DNA from: Acidimicrobiales bacterium
GTDB taxonomy: Bacteria; Actinomycetota; Acidimicrobiia; Acidimicrobiales; Palsa-688
Direction: 5' to 3'
NCBI GenBank assembly: GCA_036378675.1
Contig: DASUWA010000033.1
Location: 23,709-87,708, forward strand
Length of the DNA stretch: 64,000 nucleotides
The translations under genes were made by a program, and so were the position numbers. Position 1 is the stretch's first letter, and every line of letters starts with the position of its first letter. Under the pieces are notes generated by a model, which was given only the letters and a program-made list of their open reading frames with translations, was not told where the DNA came from and ran no database searches. This document shows positions 44,365-52,317 of this stretch, piece by piece.

Positions 44365-45225
44365 CTACCCGTTCGCTGCCACGCCGACCACGGGCTTGTT
44401 CAGGACGCAGTTGCCCTTCGATCCGTAGAACCCGGCGTCACCGAAGTTGAAGATCCCACCGTCAGAGGCGACTAGCCAGTAACCGCTTCCGTGGAAGGTT
44501 GCCGCCATCCCGACCACCGGCTGGTTCAGACGAATCGCTCCGGTCGACCCGAAGAAGCCTGCATCCCCGAAGTTGAAGATCCCACCGTCAGAGGCAACTA
44601 GCCAGTAGCCCTTCCCATCGTTCGTCGAAGCCATGCCAACGACGGGCTTGTTCAGGTGGCTCGCTCCCATCGATCCGAAGTACGGAACACCAAACGTGAA
44701 GATGCCGCCGTCCGCCGCAACCAACCAATAGCCGCCGCCTGGAGCGGCCGCCATCCCGACAACCGGTTGGTTCAGATGGCTGGCGCCCATCGACCCTTGG
44801 AACTTTGCATCTCCAAACGTAAAAATTCCTCCGTCGGAGGCGACGAGGTAGTACCCCTTGCCATCAGGCGTTGCGGCTATACCGACGACAGGCCTGTTGA
44901 GATGCGAACCACCCATCGACCCCATGAACGCCGCGTCACCGAAGTTGAAGATTCCGCCGTCGGAAGCGACGAGCCAGTAACCGTGACCGTCGGGTGTCGC
45001 CGCCATACCGACGACCGGGGCGTTTAGATGGATAGCCCCCGTGGATCCGAAGTACGGCGCTCCTCCAAAGTTGAAGATTCCGCCGTCGGAAGCGACGAGC
45101 CAGTAACCGCCGGTGCCCACGTTGTTGAGGGCCGCGCGTGCAGCAGTGGGATTAACCGAAAGAACAAGTCCTAGTGCTGCGACGGCGCTAAGGATCAGAC
45201 CTACAGCAATTCTCAACCTTCGCAA
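44365..45225 (-). CDS. Secreted six-repeat protein (YWLVASDGGIF repeats)
   Basis: 286 residues. After a signal peptide (RIAVGLILSAVAALGLVLSVNPTAARA) come six tandem repeats of about 42 residues with the core GYWLVASDGGIFNFGDAxFxGS, then LNxPVVGMAATPDG. The repeats resemble a beta-propeller type seen attached to hydrolases in Acidimicrobiia, but here there is no catalytic domain. It is probably secreted and binds sugar or protein at the surface. It shares a strand with the LPITG gene, 24 bases downstream. Confidence 0.8.
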   Translation of the reverse strand: MRRLRIAVGLILSAVAALGLVLSVNPTAARAALNNVGTGGYWLVASDGGIFNFGGAPYFGSTGAIHLNAPVVGMAATPDGHGYWLVASDGGIFNFGDAAFMGSMGGSHLNRPVVGIAATPDGKGYYLVASDGGIFTFGDAKFQGSMGASHLNQPVVGMAAAPGGGYWLVAADGGIFTFGVPYFGSMGASHLNKPVVGMASTNDGKGYWLVASDGGIFNFGDAGFFGSTGAIRLNQPVVGMAATFHGSGYWLVASDGGIFNFGDAGFYGSKGNCVLNKPVVGVAANG

Positions 45226-45449
45226 CTTTCCCTCCCTCCCGGTAGCGGGTGTGTCGCGTCAGGGCTCCTACCCCAAAAACGTTTCGTGTTTAGCAGCACA
45301 CGTTTACCCGCGCAACGCTTTCCGAAACGCGTCTTCCACTAACGAAGGCATGGATACATCACGAACGCTCCGAGCCCTTCTGGTATTGCTTCGACGAATG
45401 ATCATTGCGGTCCGAGCGACACTGGCACGCCCAAAAAATGTGGTGAAGT

Positions 45450-45465
45450 TCGAACACCTGTTCGA
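45450..45465 (+). promoter_or_regulatory. SOS box (LexA site)
   Basis: TCGAACACCTGTTCGA is a perfect palindrome matching the actinobacterial and Bacillus LexA consensus CGAAC-N4-GTTCG. It ends 13 bases before the ATG of the HNH gene, placing it over the promoter. Confidence 0.9.
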
Positions 45466-45477
45466 TAGACTACCACC

Positions 45478-46770
45478 ATGTGCGACGACCCTGCATCAAT
45501 GTCCGTCGATGAACTCGAGAAGGAGCTGTGCAGCCTTTCGGCCCGGATGGCAGAAGCAACTTGCGCTTTCCTCATGGCAGCCGGCGAGTTCGACCGCCGG
45601 CGGGGATGGGAGCCCTGGGAGTGCCACGACATGGCGTCGTGGCTGTCCTGGAAGTGCGGCATCAGCCCGGTGACCGCCCGCGAGCAGGTCCGAGTGGCGA
45701 CCTCGCTGGGCAGCTTCGCCTTGGTGCGGGAACGCTTCGCCACCGGCCAGCTCTCCTACTCGCAGGTTCGGGCCATCACCCGGGTCGCCACGGCGGAAAC
45801 CGAGGAGCAGTTGGTGGAAATGGCGGGATATATGACCGCGGCCCAGCTGGAGACCGCCTTGCGCGGCTACCGCAGATCGTCGAGGGCCAGCGACGAGCTC
45901 ACGGAGAAGCGTTTGACGCGCATGGCGCTGAGCTACAGCTGGGATGACGACGGCAACCTGGTGGGACGGTTCTGCCTGCCGGCGGAGGAGGGAGCGCTCT
46001 TCGCCGCAGCGATCGATGCCGCGACAAGCCACGGGGATGTTGAAGCGGCGGATAGGGAAGGTGCGTGGAACCCGCCAGCAGCGGCTCGCGCGGACGCGCT
46101 CATGCAACTCGTGTCCGACGGCGCTAACACGGAGGCTTCCGGATCGGACGATGACCGTTACCTGGTCACCATCCTTGTCGAAGAGAAGACGCTCCAATCA
46201 GATGATGACGCGACCGATTCCGACCCCGGGGTTTGCCACGTGTCCGACGGCCCGGGGCTGTCGGCCGAAACCGCCCGGCGACTGACCTGCGACGGACCGA
46301 CCGTCACCATCACCGAAGATTCCGCCGGCAAGGTCGTCGGTGTGGGTCGTCGGACCCGCAGGCCGAATCGTCCGCTCGAGCGGGCCCTCAGGCACCGGGA
46401 CCATCATTGCCAGTATCCGAGCTGCACACGCCGAGGACACCTTCACGGCCACCACATTCATCACTGGATCAACGGAGGGCTCACAAATCTCGACAACATG
46501 ATCCTTCTGTGCCACCGGCATCACCGCCGGCTGCACGAAGGCGGCTTCAAGATGGAGCGCTTAAGCGACGGGAGCCTTCGCTTCTTCAACCGGAACGGAG
46601 TCGAGGTTCCGGCAGTTCCCGCGCCGCTACCAACGGCGGTTCGCGATTCCGCGGAATCGTGGTCGGTAACGCCATATAGCTGCCAGTGGGACGGCGGCCG
46701 GCCGGACTACCCGATGATCGTCGACACTCTCCTCCAGTCCGACGGCCTGTTGGCTGCCACTGCGAGCTGA
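45478..46770 (+). CDS. DUF222/HNH endonuclease (13E12 repeat family)
   Basis: 430 residues. An N-terminal DUF222 domain (about 10-300) contains RRRGWEPWECHDMASWLSWK-type sequence and SYSQVRAITRVAT. The C-terminal HNH motif is CQYPSCTRRGHLHGHHIHHW, then NLDNMILLCHRHHRRLHEGG, with the metal-binding His residues intact. This family is common in actinobacteria, and some members are SOS-induced. The SOS box directly upstream supports DNA-damage control. The DNA target is unknown. Confidence 0.9.
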   Translation: MCDDPASMSVDELEKELCSLSARMAEATCAFLMAAGEFDRRRGWEPWECHDMASWLSWKCGISPVTAREQVRVATSLGSFALVRERFATGQLSYSQVRAITRVATAETEEQLVEMAGYMTAAQLETALRGYRRSSRASDELTEKRLTRMALSYSWDDDGNLVGRFCLPAEEGALFAAAIDAATSHGDVEAADREGAWNPPAAARADALMQLVSDGANTEASGSDDDRYLVTILVEEKTLQSDDDATDSDPGVCHVSDGPGLSAETARRLTCDGPTVTITEDSAGKVVGVGRRTRRPNRPLERALRHRDHHCQYPSCTRRGHLHGHHIHHWINGGLTNLDNMILLCHRHHRRLHEGGFKMERLSDGSLRFFNRNGVEVPAVPAPLPTAVRDSAESWSVTPYSCQWDGGRPDYPMIVDTLLQSDGLLAATAS

Positions 46771-46778
46771 CGGCAACC

Positions 46779-47573
46779 TCAGCCGCGTCTCTTCTCCTTG
46801 GAGTCTTGCTGGACGTTGACGACCGCAGGTTCGACCCGCTCGCCCCCATCGATCAACTCTTCACCGGCGGCGGTCTCAGCGTTCGTCGACCAGGACGTCA
46901 AAGTCGGCCGCGCTTCCGCGGAAGCGCGCAGAGCCTCCTGATATAGAAGGTCCGCCGATGCCATCGCCTCGTCGTGCTCGTGGGCAACCTTTCGCAAATC
47001 CTCGGCGCGTCTGCGGGCGGCCTGGCGAAGCGCCTCCTCGTACGCTGCGACAGCGAGGCGCAGATCAGCGGCTCGCTTCTCCCCTGCCATCTTGATGGCC
47101 TCGGCGCGCTCCATGCCGGCTTTGCGGATGGCCTCGGCGCGAGCAATCGCACTCTCTGCCGCCGCCTCGGCGGCCTTCAGAGCTTCCTCGTGCGCTCGTT
47201 GCGCGGCCGCCATCTCCTCCTGGTAGGCCTCCTCGACGGTGCGCGCCGTTGCAGCCTCGGCCGTCGAGAGCGACCGGCCGTAAGCGGACTCGGCCTCTCG
47301 TAGCGCGGACGCTCGCGCCGATTCCGCTCCTCTGAGTGCTTCGTCGTGTTGAGTCGAGACCCGTCTCAAGGCCTCCGCCCGACTGACCGTCGCAGCCCGA
47401 ACCACCTCGGCCCTGGCAACCGTGGCCGCTCGCAGGGCTTCTGCTCGATCCCGCTCGCTGTTAGCCACCTCCTCGGCCACTCTCAACGCCTCGTCGTGAA
47501 CCTGCTCGGCCACGCGGAGCGCCTCGTCCTCGGCGCCCACGCCCGCATCGAGTCGGACAACGTTGCTCGCCAA
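46779..47573 (-). CDS. Ala/Glu/Arg-rich coiled-coil protein
   Basis: 264 residues from TTG 47573, which has GGAGGT seven bases upstream (complement of 47581-47586). Nearly the whole chain is a helix of repeating AEALR, DEALRxAE and AEAIRKA-type motifs, roughly 11 residues each. No signal peptide or membrane segment is seen. It resembles cytoskeletal or filament-forming coiled coils, or a membrane-peripheral amphipathic protein; no family is recognised. It converges with the HNH gene. Confidence 0.6.
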   Translation of the reverse strand: MASNVVRLDAGVGAEDEALRVAEQVHDEALRVAEEVANSERDRAEALRAATVARAEVVRAATVSRAEALRRVSTQHDEALRGAESARASALREAESAYGRSLSTAEAATARTVEEAYQEEMAAAQRAHEEALKAAEAAAESAIARAEAIRKAGMERAEAIKMAGEKRAADLRLAVAAYEEALRQAARRRAEDLRKVAHEHDEAMASADLLYQEALRASAEARPTLTSWSTNAETAAGEELIDGGERVEPAVVNVQQDSKEKRRG

Positions 47574-47730
47574 TCAACCCACCTCCAGACGCTCCGATGC
47601 GAACTCCGCCTCAACAGGTTCGCCACCCCATTCAAGGCCCCACGAGTCCCGCCGGCAAGGGCCTCTCGTAGGCGCACGATCTCGGCCTGCTCCCGGTGCC
47701 CCCGCGCCCTGATCTCGTTCGCCGCGGGGA

Positions 47731-49257
47731 ATGGAGCAGCGGGCGTCGAAGAGATGTTCCGTGTCGGCATCCCGATCGACCCGCGCGGAACGAATCCTTT
47801 TTGCTGCGTGCCTGACTTTGGCTCTGAGTCCGCTCCTGTCGGGTCTGGCCGGCGTGGGCAAAGGAGCTCAGGCCTCTCCGGTCCCCACCTGTTCGGTTCC
47901 ACCACCCTCCGGCTGGCGGGCCGTCCTGCAAACCGCCGGCCGGACGGTCCTGCGCTGTCCTGGGTCGCTGCCCGATTCATCGCGACCGGCGGGCACGGAC
48001 ATGTTGCCGGGCATCGACCACATCGTGGTCTTAATGATGGAGAACCACACCTACGACAACCTGCTCGGGATGCTCGGGAAGGGCGACGGGTTCACTCTCG
48101 GGCCGGGCGGCCAGCCGACGGCCACCAACCCCTACCCGGCAGGAACCGCCTTTCCCGACGGGCACGTCCAGCACGCCTTCCACATGCCGACCACGTGTCA
48201 GCTGAACTCGCGGCCGAGCCAGGAATGGGCGGCGAGCCACAACGCTTACGACAAGGGGCGCAACGACGGATTCGTCAGGACACCGATCAGCCCCGCGACC
48301 AGCGAGATCGTCGGCGGGGTGGCGATGGGGTATTGGACCGGCCAGGATCTGCCGTTCACCTACAGCCTTGCGTCGCTGTTCCCCATCGGCGACCGGTGGT
48401 TCTCTTCGGCCCTGGCGCAGACCGACCCTGAAAGACGGTTCCTAATCGCCGGGACGTCCTCGGGGATGACCGACGACATCGGCACGGGGGCAGGCAACGC
48501 TGTTCCCGATGCTGGTCTCTTGGTGCCAGCCCCGACGGTGTTCAACGAACTGGATACCTTCGGGATCAGCTGGGCCGACTACGCCGACTCATATCCGACC
48601 GGCGCGACGCCGAACCTCTACCCCACGACAACCGGGGCGACCGAGGCAATCCACAACAAGCCGTTCACCCGGTTCTTCGTCGACGCTGCCTCCGGAACGC
48701 TGCCGTCGTTTTCTCTTCTCGACGAGAACTTCGGCACGCAGTCGCAGGAGAACCCGCAGAACATCGTCCTTGGGGAGCAGATGATGGCCCAGGTCGTGCA
48801 CGCGATCGGAGCATCGCCAGACTGGCCGTCGACCCTTCTTGTCATTACTTATGACGAAGGTGGTGGCTACTACGACCATGTTCCTCCACCACCCGCACTA
48901 GCTCCCGATCTAATCCCTCCCCAGGTCCAGCCCACCGAGTCGACCTACGAAGGCTTCGCCAGGTACGGGTTCAGGGTTCCGGCGATCATCGTCTCGCCGT
49001 ATGCCAGACCCGGGTTCGTCAGCCATGTCCTCCACGACGGAACGTCGATCCTGGCGATGATGGAGGAGAAGTGGAACCTTCCCGCCCTCACCTGGCGAGA
49101 CGCCAACGCCAACGATCTGACCGACTTTCTAAAAATGGACGCGCTCGCGCGCCACAAGCCGACTTTCCCAACCCTGCCGCCATTGGGATCGCCCGCGGTG
49201 GACCAGGGTTGCCCGAACGCGACAATCCCGCCGGCGAGTTCGATCTCTTCAAGCTAG
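47731..49257 (+). CDS. Secreted phosphoesterase/phospholipase C-like protein
   Basis: 508 residues. A signal segment (ILFAACLTLALSPLLSGLAG) leads the phosphoesterase-family domain: GIDHIVVLMMENHTYDNLLG (metal ligand Glu-Asn), FTYSLASLFPIGDRWFSSAL, LLVITYDEGGGYYDHVPPPP and GFRVPAIIVSPYARPGFVSH. The pattern matches bacterial phospholipase C and acid phosphatases (PF04185). It probably releases phosphate from lipids or nucleotides outside the cell. The upstream 157-base gap holds no other gene. Confidence 0.9.
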   Translation: MEQRASKRCSVSASRSTRAERILFAACLTLALSPLLSGLAGVGKGAQASPVPTCSVPPPSGWRAVLQTAGRTVLRCPGSLPDSSRPAGTDMLPGIDHIVVLMMENHTYDNLLGMLGKGDGFTLGPGGQPTATNPYPAGTAFPDGHVQHAFHMPTTCQLNSRPSQEWAASHNAYDKGRNDGFVRTPISPATSEIVGGVAMGYWTGQDLPFTYSLASLFPIGDRWFSSALAQTDPERRFLIAGTSSGMTDDIGTGAGNAVPDAGLLVPAPTVFNELDTFGISWADYADSYPTGATPNLYPTTTGATEAIHNKPFTRFFVDAASGTLPSFSLLDENFGTQSQENPQNIVLGEQMMAQVVHAIGASPDWPSTLLVITYDEGGGYYDHVPPPPALAPDLIPPQVQPTESTYEGFARYGFRVPAIIVSPYARPGFVSHVLHDGTSILAMMEEKWNLPALTWRDANANDLTDFLKMDALARHKPTFPTLPPLGSPAVDQGCPNATIPPASSISSS

Positions 49258-49359
49258 GCGAGGCCCGCAACGGGAAACGAATGACCGCCAGCCGATCGCT
49301 ACGATGACGACTCAGAAATCCAGGCGTGAGGTGGTTCACTCGGAAGCACTGGTTGGTCA

Positions 49360-50013
49360 ATGAACCGCAAGGGTCCCGTCCGCCGTCTCCCTCGGCTCGA
49401 TGACGAGGAGTTGACGGAGCTCGACTCGTTGGACGACGAGGATGACCGCACCAGTGCCCTCGTCACTGGCGACTTCACTGGGGCGGACTTCTCAGACCTG
49501 ACTCTTCGAGAGTCTCGTGTTACCGGTGCGACGCTGACAGGTAGCCATCTGCTGCGCGCCACCTTCATCGACTGCCTGGTCGCCGACTCTGACCTGTCCG
49601 GCGCGGTGTTGGGGGGATGCCAATTCGAGCGCGTCGAGTTTCAGCACTGCCGGCTCTCGGGTGTCCAGGCCCAAGGAACTCGATTTACCGACGTGGCAAT
49701 GCTCGACTGCAAGATCGACGGCGGCAATTTTCGGATGACGGTGTGGGAGCGCAGCGAGCTTTGCGATTCGAACCTCGTGGAGTGCGACTTCTACGGCGCG
49801 CGGCTTCCCGGGAGCCGCATCCACGGTTGCGACCTCTCCAATGTCGAATTCTCCAAATGCGACCTTGCCGGAAGTCGCCTCCAGCGGTCCCACCTGGAAG
49901 GCATCCGCGGTGGCGACTCACTTCGAGGCGTCACAATCGGCAGTGACCAAGTCATCCCAGCCGCGCTCGCTCTCTTTGCTTCGATTGGCATCGCCGTGGA
50001 CGACAACGACTAG
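49360..50013 (+). CDS. Pentapeptide-repeat protein
   Basis: 217 residues. About 30 pentapeptide units of the form A(D/N/E)LxG run from about 35 to 190, for example GADFSDLTLRESRVTGATLT, ESRVTGATLTG, GSRIHGCDLSN and CDLAGSRLQR, giving a right-handed beta helix. Relatives include Qnr/McbG gyrase-protecting proteins and many of unknown role. The C-terminus (VIPAALALFASIGIAVDDND) is like the end of Qnr-type proteins, but function is not shown by sequence alone. Confidence 0.85.
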   Translation: MNRKGPVRRLPRLDDEELTELDSLDDEDDRTSALVTGDFTGADFSDLTLRESRVTGATLTGSHLLRATFIDCLVADSDLSGAVLGGCQFERVEFQHCRLSGVQAQGTRFTDVAMLDCKIDGGNFRMTVWERSELCDSNLVECDFYGARLPGSRIHGCDLSNVEFSKCDLAGSRLQRSHLEGIRGGDSLRGVTIGSDQVIPAALALFASIGIAVDDND

Positions 50014-50154
50014 CCGACTCGGTCGGAATTTCCGCATTTTCCCCTTTTGCGTAGGAGCTAATTCTTCCTCCTACAGCATCGGCGAACACGAGGCGAGTAA
50101 CCTCCGATCGCCGCGCCTATGGGAGCAAGCTTGGCAAGTCAGGAGGGCGAGACG

Positions 50155-51705
50155 ATGAAGCGACCCGCGGCAGCAGGTGGAGCCCTTCTTTCGGCAGCCT
50201 TCGTCGCGTCCGTCCTTGTCGGAGTGGCACCCTCTAGCGCGGTTCCGTCGAACGGCAACGGTCACTACATACATGTCTGCGCCAAGCCGACGCAGGGTCA
50301 CGCCGCGTGCGACGCCCTCCTCAATACGGACCGTTCACACCGCACCGGGGCACAACCCTTCAGGCACCCCACGACGAGCACCACGAGGGCGTCGACTACC
50401 ACGTCGGCATCAACGACAACCACTACGGCTCCGAGCACCACCACGTCTACGACGGCTACAACGACGACGACCACGACGACCACAACCACCGTGCCCACTA
50501 CCACGACGACGTCGACCACAACCACCACGGTCCCCACCACCACGACAACGACGTCGACCACAACCACCACGGTTCCGACGACCACAACTTCGACCAGCAC
50601 GACCAGCACGACGCTGCCGACGACCACGACCACGACGCCCCCGAATCCTCCGCCGTCGGGATTCGGACCCTCGGACCTCCGGGGCGCCTACGGCCTGGCT
50701 CCTTATTCGACCAACGGGACGGGCCAGACGGTCGCCATCGTCGATGCCTACAACGACCCCGGGGCCGCGTCGGACTTGGCCATCTACCGATCCCAGTACA
50801 AGCTTCCAGCCTGCGGGACCGGCTGTTTCACCAAGGTCAACCAGAACGGCGTCCAAGGCAGCTACCCGCAGAACGACGCATCCTGGTCGCAGGAGATAAG
50901 CCTCGACCTAGATATGGTCTCGGCGATTTGCCCCAACTGCAAGATCCTTCTCGTAGAAGCGAACAGCACCAGCTTCGCCGACCTTGGCGCAGCCGAGAAC
51001 GAAGCGGTGGCGCTGGGAGCGACTGAAATCTCTAACAGTTGGGGCGGACAGTCATTCCTTGGGACCGATCTCCCGGACAGCAGCTACGGGGGCTACTTCA
51101 ACCATCCGGGTATCGCCATCACTGCTTCTTCGGGAGACGGTGGCTATACGGGATATCCCGAGTACCCCGCGTCGAGTGACTTCGTCACCTCTGTCGGCGG
51201 GACCTCACTCAGCCAGAACGCGAGCGATCCGCGAGGGTGGTCCGAGACGGCTTGGTCTGGAGCAGGCTCTGGGTGTTCCGGCTACAACAACCAGCCTTCA
51301 TGGCAAGCCAGTCTCAACACCGGTTGCTCGCTGCGCGCGGTCGCCGACGTCTCGGCTATCGCAGACCCGAATACGGGCGTCGCCGTATACGACAGCTACG
51401 CGTACCAGGGATTCCAGGGATGGCTGGTCTTCGGCGGCACGAGCGTCGCAAGCCCGATCATCGCCTCCATCTACGCGCTGGCCGGCAACGCCGCGACGGC
51501 AACGTCGACAGCCAACAACAACCCCGGCTACGGCTCGTATCCGTACTTGCACCGCAGTTACTGGTCGGGATCGGTGCCGGGCACCCTGAACGACGTGACC
51601 TCAGGGTCTAACGGGTCCTGCTCGCCGGCAGTGCAATGCGGCGCTGGAGTGGGATGGGACGGGCCGACCGGTCTCGGCACGCCGTGGGGAATCGGAGCGT
51701 TCTGA
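50155..51705 (+). CDS. Secreted sedolisin-like (S53/S8) peptidase with Thr-rich linker
   Basis: 516 residues from ATG 50155 (AGGAGG at 50141-50146). A signal peptide precedes a Thr-rich linker of about 90 residues, then the peptidase domain: GQTVAIVDAYNDPGAASDLA, SWSQEISLDLDMVSAICPNC (catalytic Glu and Asp), ISNSWGGQ, and the Ser site FGGTSVASPIIAS. It has no long sedolisin prodomain. It would cut proteins outside the cell at acidic pH by family analogy. Its 3' end overlaps a convergent gene by 105 bases. Confidence 0.88.
   Translation: MKRPAAAGGALLSAAFVASVLVGVAPSSAVPSNGNGHYIHVCAKPTQGHAACDALLNTDRSHRTGAQPFRHPTTSTTRASTTTSASTTTTTAPSTTTSTTATTTTTTTTTTTVPTTTTTSTTTTTVPTTTTTTSTTTTTVPTTTTSTSTTSTTLPTTTTTTPPNPPPSGFGPSDLRGAYGLAPYSTNGTGQTVAIVDAYNDPGAASDLAIYRSQYKLPACGTGCFTKVNQNGVQGSYPQNDASWSQEISLDLDMVSAICPNCKILLVEANSTSFADLGAAENEAVALGATEISNSWGGQSFLGTDLPDSSYGGYFNHPGIAITASSGDGGYTGYPEYPASSDFVTSVGGTSLSQNASDPRGWSETAWSGAGSGCSGYNNQPSWQASLNTGCSLRAVADVSAIADPNTGVAVYDSYAYQGFQGWLVFGGTSVASPIIASIYALAGNAATATSTANNNPGYGSYPYLHRSYWSGSVPGTLNDVTSGSNGSCSPAVQCGAGVGWDGPTGLGTPWGIGAF
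50371..50637 (+). repeat. Thr-rich linker repeat (ACC/ACG codons)
   Basis: Low-complexity coding DNA giving T-runs broken by S, V and P. The 23-base block ACGTCGACCACAACCACCAC... occurs at 50509-50531 and 50551-50573, a 42-base period, with a third weaker copy before it. The protein unit is about TTTTTVPTTTTTS. It likely varies in length by slippage. Confidence 0.85.
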
Positions 51706-52317
51706 CGCGGGCTCATATAGACGAGTCTCCTCGAGAGCGAGCGAGGAGCATCGAACTCGAAAACGCTGGATGATTTCGGGTGCGTGACGGCGTGGAAGAA
51801 GGCGCTCCGGGGCTCGGTGCGCGATCGCCAGGGACGCGGCGATCACGACCACGCCCGCCTCGCAGACGGTGGCGACCATGCTGAGGGTGTCAAAGGTTTC
51901 CGGGTGGAAGGCATCCGGACCGAAGGGTATGCCGATGCTTCTCGAAACGAAGTAGAGAGCTATCACCGCCGAGTTGCCGGCAGCGCCTGCGAGGAGTAGA
52001 CGGCGGTTAGGACGGAGGAAGACGATTGCCGACCATCCGGCCTGAACGATCGACGCGGTCATGAAGAACACCCCGTAGAGAACCCATTCGTGAAAATGCT
52101 CGGGACACACCCACGCGTGAACGCCGCTAGAGGCCAAGCCGAGCGCCGCGACCGCAGACTCAGGGCGAAAGAAGCGAGTTATCCGGTAATCCCCCCTTCG
52201 CGACCAGTCCATGATCTTGATTACCAAGAAGCTCACTATTGCCGCTCCCGCGACGACGCCGAAGTGCCAAAGCGGGTGGCCGGGAGCTGCCGATGACTTG
52301 GCGACACCAAGGATCAT
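51601..52317 (-). CDS. Multi-helix membrane protein coupled to GGDEF-EAL gene
   Basis: 238 residues with five to six hydrophobic segments (LWHFGVVAGAAIVSFLVIKI, VLYGVFFMTASIVQAGWSAI, LLLAGAAGNSAVIALYFVS, MVATVCEAGVVVIAASLAIA). No family is recognised. The last 35 codons are antisense to the sedolisin 3' end and look unconserved, so the natural stop may reflect a past fusion or shift. The start overlaps the GGDEF-EAL stop by 4 bases, suggesting a sensor or partner role. Confidence 0.65.
   Translation of the reverse strand: MILGVAKSSAAPGHPLWHFGVVAGAAIVSFLVIKIMDWSRRGDYRITRFFRPESAVAALGLASSGVHAWVCPEHFHEWVLYGVFFMTASIVQAGWSAIVFLRPNRRLLLAGAAGNSAVIALYFVSRSIGIPFGPDAFHPETFDTLSMVATVCEAGVVVIAASLAIAHRAPERLLPRRHAPEIIQRFRVRCSSLALEETRLYEPASERSDSPRRAETGRPVPSHSSAALHCRRAGPVRP

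Noticed and set aside
47346..48431. Open frame of 361 codons across the coiled-coil and phosphoesterase genes
   Set aside because: Its product is Arg/Gly-rich with no domain, while both overlapped genes have clear coding signal.
50371..50637. CRISPR-like array
   Set aside because: The repeats are in-frame Thr codons with no unique spacers; it is a protein linker.
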